A stretch of 8,334 nt of DNA from Solobacterium sp. (GTDB lineage Bacteria; Bacillota_I; Bacilli_A; Erysipelotrichales; Erysipelotrichaceae): NCBI GenBank assembly GCA_017543005.1, contig JAFWEA010000148.1, positions 1 through 8,334 on the forward strand, given 5' to 3'. Numbering within the stretch: the stretch's first letter is position 1; every line of letters starts with the position of its first letter. Of the stretch, positions 7,211 through 8,334 are shown one piece after another. The notes beneath the pieces were generated by a model that worked only from the letters and a program-made list of their open reading frames with translations, did no database searches and was not told where the DNA came from. The position numbers and the translations under genes are program-made.

Positions 7211-7417
7211 CACCCTCTCTGATCTATTTTGTCATACGACTGCAGCGAACCTTCTGAGAATCAAACATAAAATGCTGCTGTTATTTATCTCAGTGATTCA
7301 CAGACAATACAGTTAATTGCAAAACACTTTATCAGCAAATCAATCCGAATTACAGATTCATGGTTACAGTCCGTAGCAGAACAGTGAAAATGCCCTTATT
7401 TATGCCAAATATTATAA

Positions 7418-7439
7418 TCGCATAACATACATTATGCGA
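7418..7439 (-). terminator. inverted repeat, possible weak terminator of the ComEC-like gene
   Basis: A perfect 8-bp inverted repeat (TCGCATAA, six-base loop, TTATGCGA) begins seven bases past the stop of the ComEC-like gene. On the - strand it is followed by TTATAATATTT. Position fits a terminator, but the stem has only three G-C pairs and the tail is not a clean U run, so it could instead be a protein-binding palindrome or chance. Confidence 0.4.
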
Positions 7440-7446
7440 AGTAATA

Positions 7447-8334
7447 TCATTTTTCCGTTTGAATGGAGAGTATGCGGTGTGTATCGGCAGTAAATATGAT
7501 TGTGCCGTTGAGATCTGTCCGGTAGACACGCATGCCATGTTCTTCCAGACGTTTAATCAGATTCTCATTCGGCAGCTGGTAATCATTGCCTTCGCCGACG
7601 GAGATGACAGCGTAGTCCGCATTGACGGCATTGAGGAACGGATCGGCACAGGAGTCATAGGACCCGTGATGGCCTGCCCGCAGCACTGTGGCTGAGATAT
7701 CTTTTCCGGTGTCTAGAACAGCATATTCTGCCGGCCACCCGGCATCTCCTGTGATCAGGAAAGCAATATCACCATATTGAACCGATAACATGCCGGAATA
7801 CTGATTCAGATCGTCATGCTCCAGGGTATTTGATGGTGAAATCATTTTCACACATAAGTTAGCATTTTCACAAATAATGCCGTCCTCTTCTGTGATCTGC
7901 AGATTGATCGCATTTTCAGCAGCGATTTTCCCGATCAGATCATAATAGTAATTATCAGTTACCAGTTCGTCCGGAAACTGCGGTTCACAGATATTTCTGA
8001 CCGTAAACTCCCCTGTCACCCTTCCGACTCCCCCGACATGATCGGAATGTGGATGGGTCAGAAACAGCCAGTCGATCACGGTTACATTTTTATCTTTCAG
8101 AAACTGTACGGTATTGTCGGCGTTTTCAGGCGGGCCGCAGTCCACAAGCATGACTTTACCGTCAGGAAATTCGATCAGGGTTGCATCCCCCTGCCCCACA
8201 TCCATGAATGAGACGGTAATCGGATCTTCATCGGAATAAAACGGTAGGAGATTCTTTTCGTCCGCGTACCAGCAGAACGCCAGCAAGGCGATGCACAGTA
8301 TGGATTTCAGAACGGATCCGGTTCTGCTGCGCGG
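7447..8334 (-). CDS. ComEC-type MBL-fold hydrolase with N-terminal hydrophobic segment, 5' end missing
   Basis: This is a standalone version of the C-terminal MBL domain of the competence protein ComEC; that domain is linked to nuclease or phosphodiesterase activity. Motifs in order are SFMDVGQGDATLIEF, VDCGPP, the zinc motif LTHPHSDHVGG (HPHSDH at 8055-8038), LITGDAGWPAEYAVL, LRAGHHGSYDS (7675-7660) and the C-terminal QLPNENLIKRLEEHG. The frame has no stop up to the right edge. The first candidate start in the window is TTG at 8286, but upstream codons read SVLKSILCIALLAFCWYA, a hydrophobic signal peptide or membrane anchor that this start would cut in half. The real start is therefore probably outside the window. 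No ComEC membrane-channel domain is visible in the part seen, so it is probably an exported or anchored enzyme and not a DNA translocase. Sampled GC (about 42% in one line) is lower than in the left operon. Confidence 0.85.
   Translation of the reverse strand, partial: PRSRTGSVLKSILCIALLAFCWYADEKNLLPFYSDEDPITVSFMDVGQGDATLIEFPDGKVMLVDCGPPENADNTVQFLKDKNVTVIDWLFLTHPHSDHVGGVGRVTGEFTVRNICEPQFPDELVTDNYYYDLIGKIAAENAINLQITEEDGIICENANLCVKMISPSNTLEHDDLNQYSGMLSVQYGDIAFLITGDAGWPAEYAVLDTGKDISATVLRAGHHGSYDSCADPFLNAVNADYAVISVGEGNDYQLPNENLIKRLEEHGMRVYRTDLNGTIIFTADTHRILSIQTEK

Larger units (their letters stand above)
7112..7446. other. 335-base intergenic region, Dabb leader and AT-rich spacer
   Basis: Apart from the Dabb ribosome-binding site (7118-7122), no gene, tRNA or convincing small ORF is visible here. 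Two parts differ in composition. Bases about 7141-7220 are GC-rich, with G runs on the + strand. Bases about 7221-7446 are clearly AT-rich and carry stops in all frames that I checked by eye. A perfect TATAAT sits on the - strand at 7134-7129, but I see no good -35 box, and the implied transcript start would fall in the Dabb ribosome-binding site. The true promoter of the Dabb gene is therefore not identified. The inverted repeat at 7418-7439 and the G-rich patch at 7185-7210 are listed separately. Confidence 0.6.

Noticed and set aside
7413..7418. TATAAT on the + strand in the AT-rich spacer.
   Set aside because: No -35 box at the right spacing and no + strand gene downstream; expected by chance in AT-rich DNA.
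7350..7538. A 62-codon - strand frame overlapping the end of the ComEC-like gene.
   Set aside because: It overlaps the real coding end in another frame, has no ribosome-binding site that I can see and no recognisable domain.

Overview
The window looks like ordinary chromosome from a mid-GC Firmicute (Bacillota). The evidence is the Bacillus-like order of dxs followed by recN, Gram-positive ribosome-binding sites (AGGAGG type), tightly overlapping genes and the style of the proteins. Class Erysipelotrichia is my best guess, but it rests on general resemblance and cannot be proved from this sequence. Sampled coding lines in the left part are about 55-60% GC. Sampled lines in the rightmost gene and the intergenic region beside it are nearer 40%.

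Left block (1-6791, + strand): six co-directional genes form what looks like one transcription unit. They are dxs (5' end cut off by the window edge), recN, dinB, a XerD-type tyrosine recombinase, a metallo-beta-lactamase (MBL) fold hydrolase and a small single-domain HD hydrolase of the MESH1/SpoT type. Junctions overlap by 8, 1, 1 and 4 bases, then one 30-base gap precedes the last gene. Three of the six act on DNA: RecN (break repair), Pol IV (lesion bypass) and a Xer recombinase (dimer resolution). Dxs starts the non-mevalonate isoprenoid pathway. The last two are soluble metal-dependent hydrolases with no assigned substrate here; the HD protein is a candidate alarmone hydrolase. The tlyA and argR/ahrC genes that separate dxs from recN in Bacillus are absent.

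Middle (6777-6810): a strong GC-rich hairpin with U-rich flanks on both sides serves two convergent units. It overlaps the 3' end of the HD gene, whose stop codon lies in the loop. The stop codons of the two convergent genes are only 17 bases apart.

Right block (6809-8334, - strand): a small Dabb-domain protein, then a 335-base non-coding stretch (a G-rich patch near the Dabb gene, then an AT-rich part with an 8-bp inverted repeat), then a standalone ComEC-type MBL hydrolase with a hydrophobic N-terminal segment, cut off by the right edge.

I found no RNA gene, insertion sequence, CRISPR array, phage gene or clear novel system. The points most worth a second look are the unusual gene content of the left operon, the terminator built into a coding end, and the G-rich leader in front of the Dabb gene.
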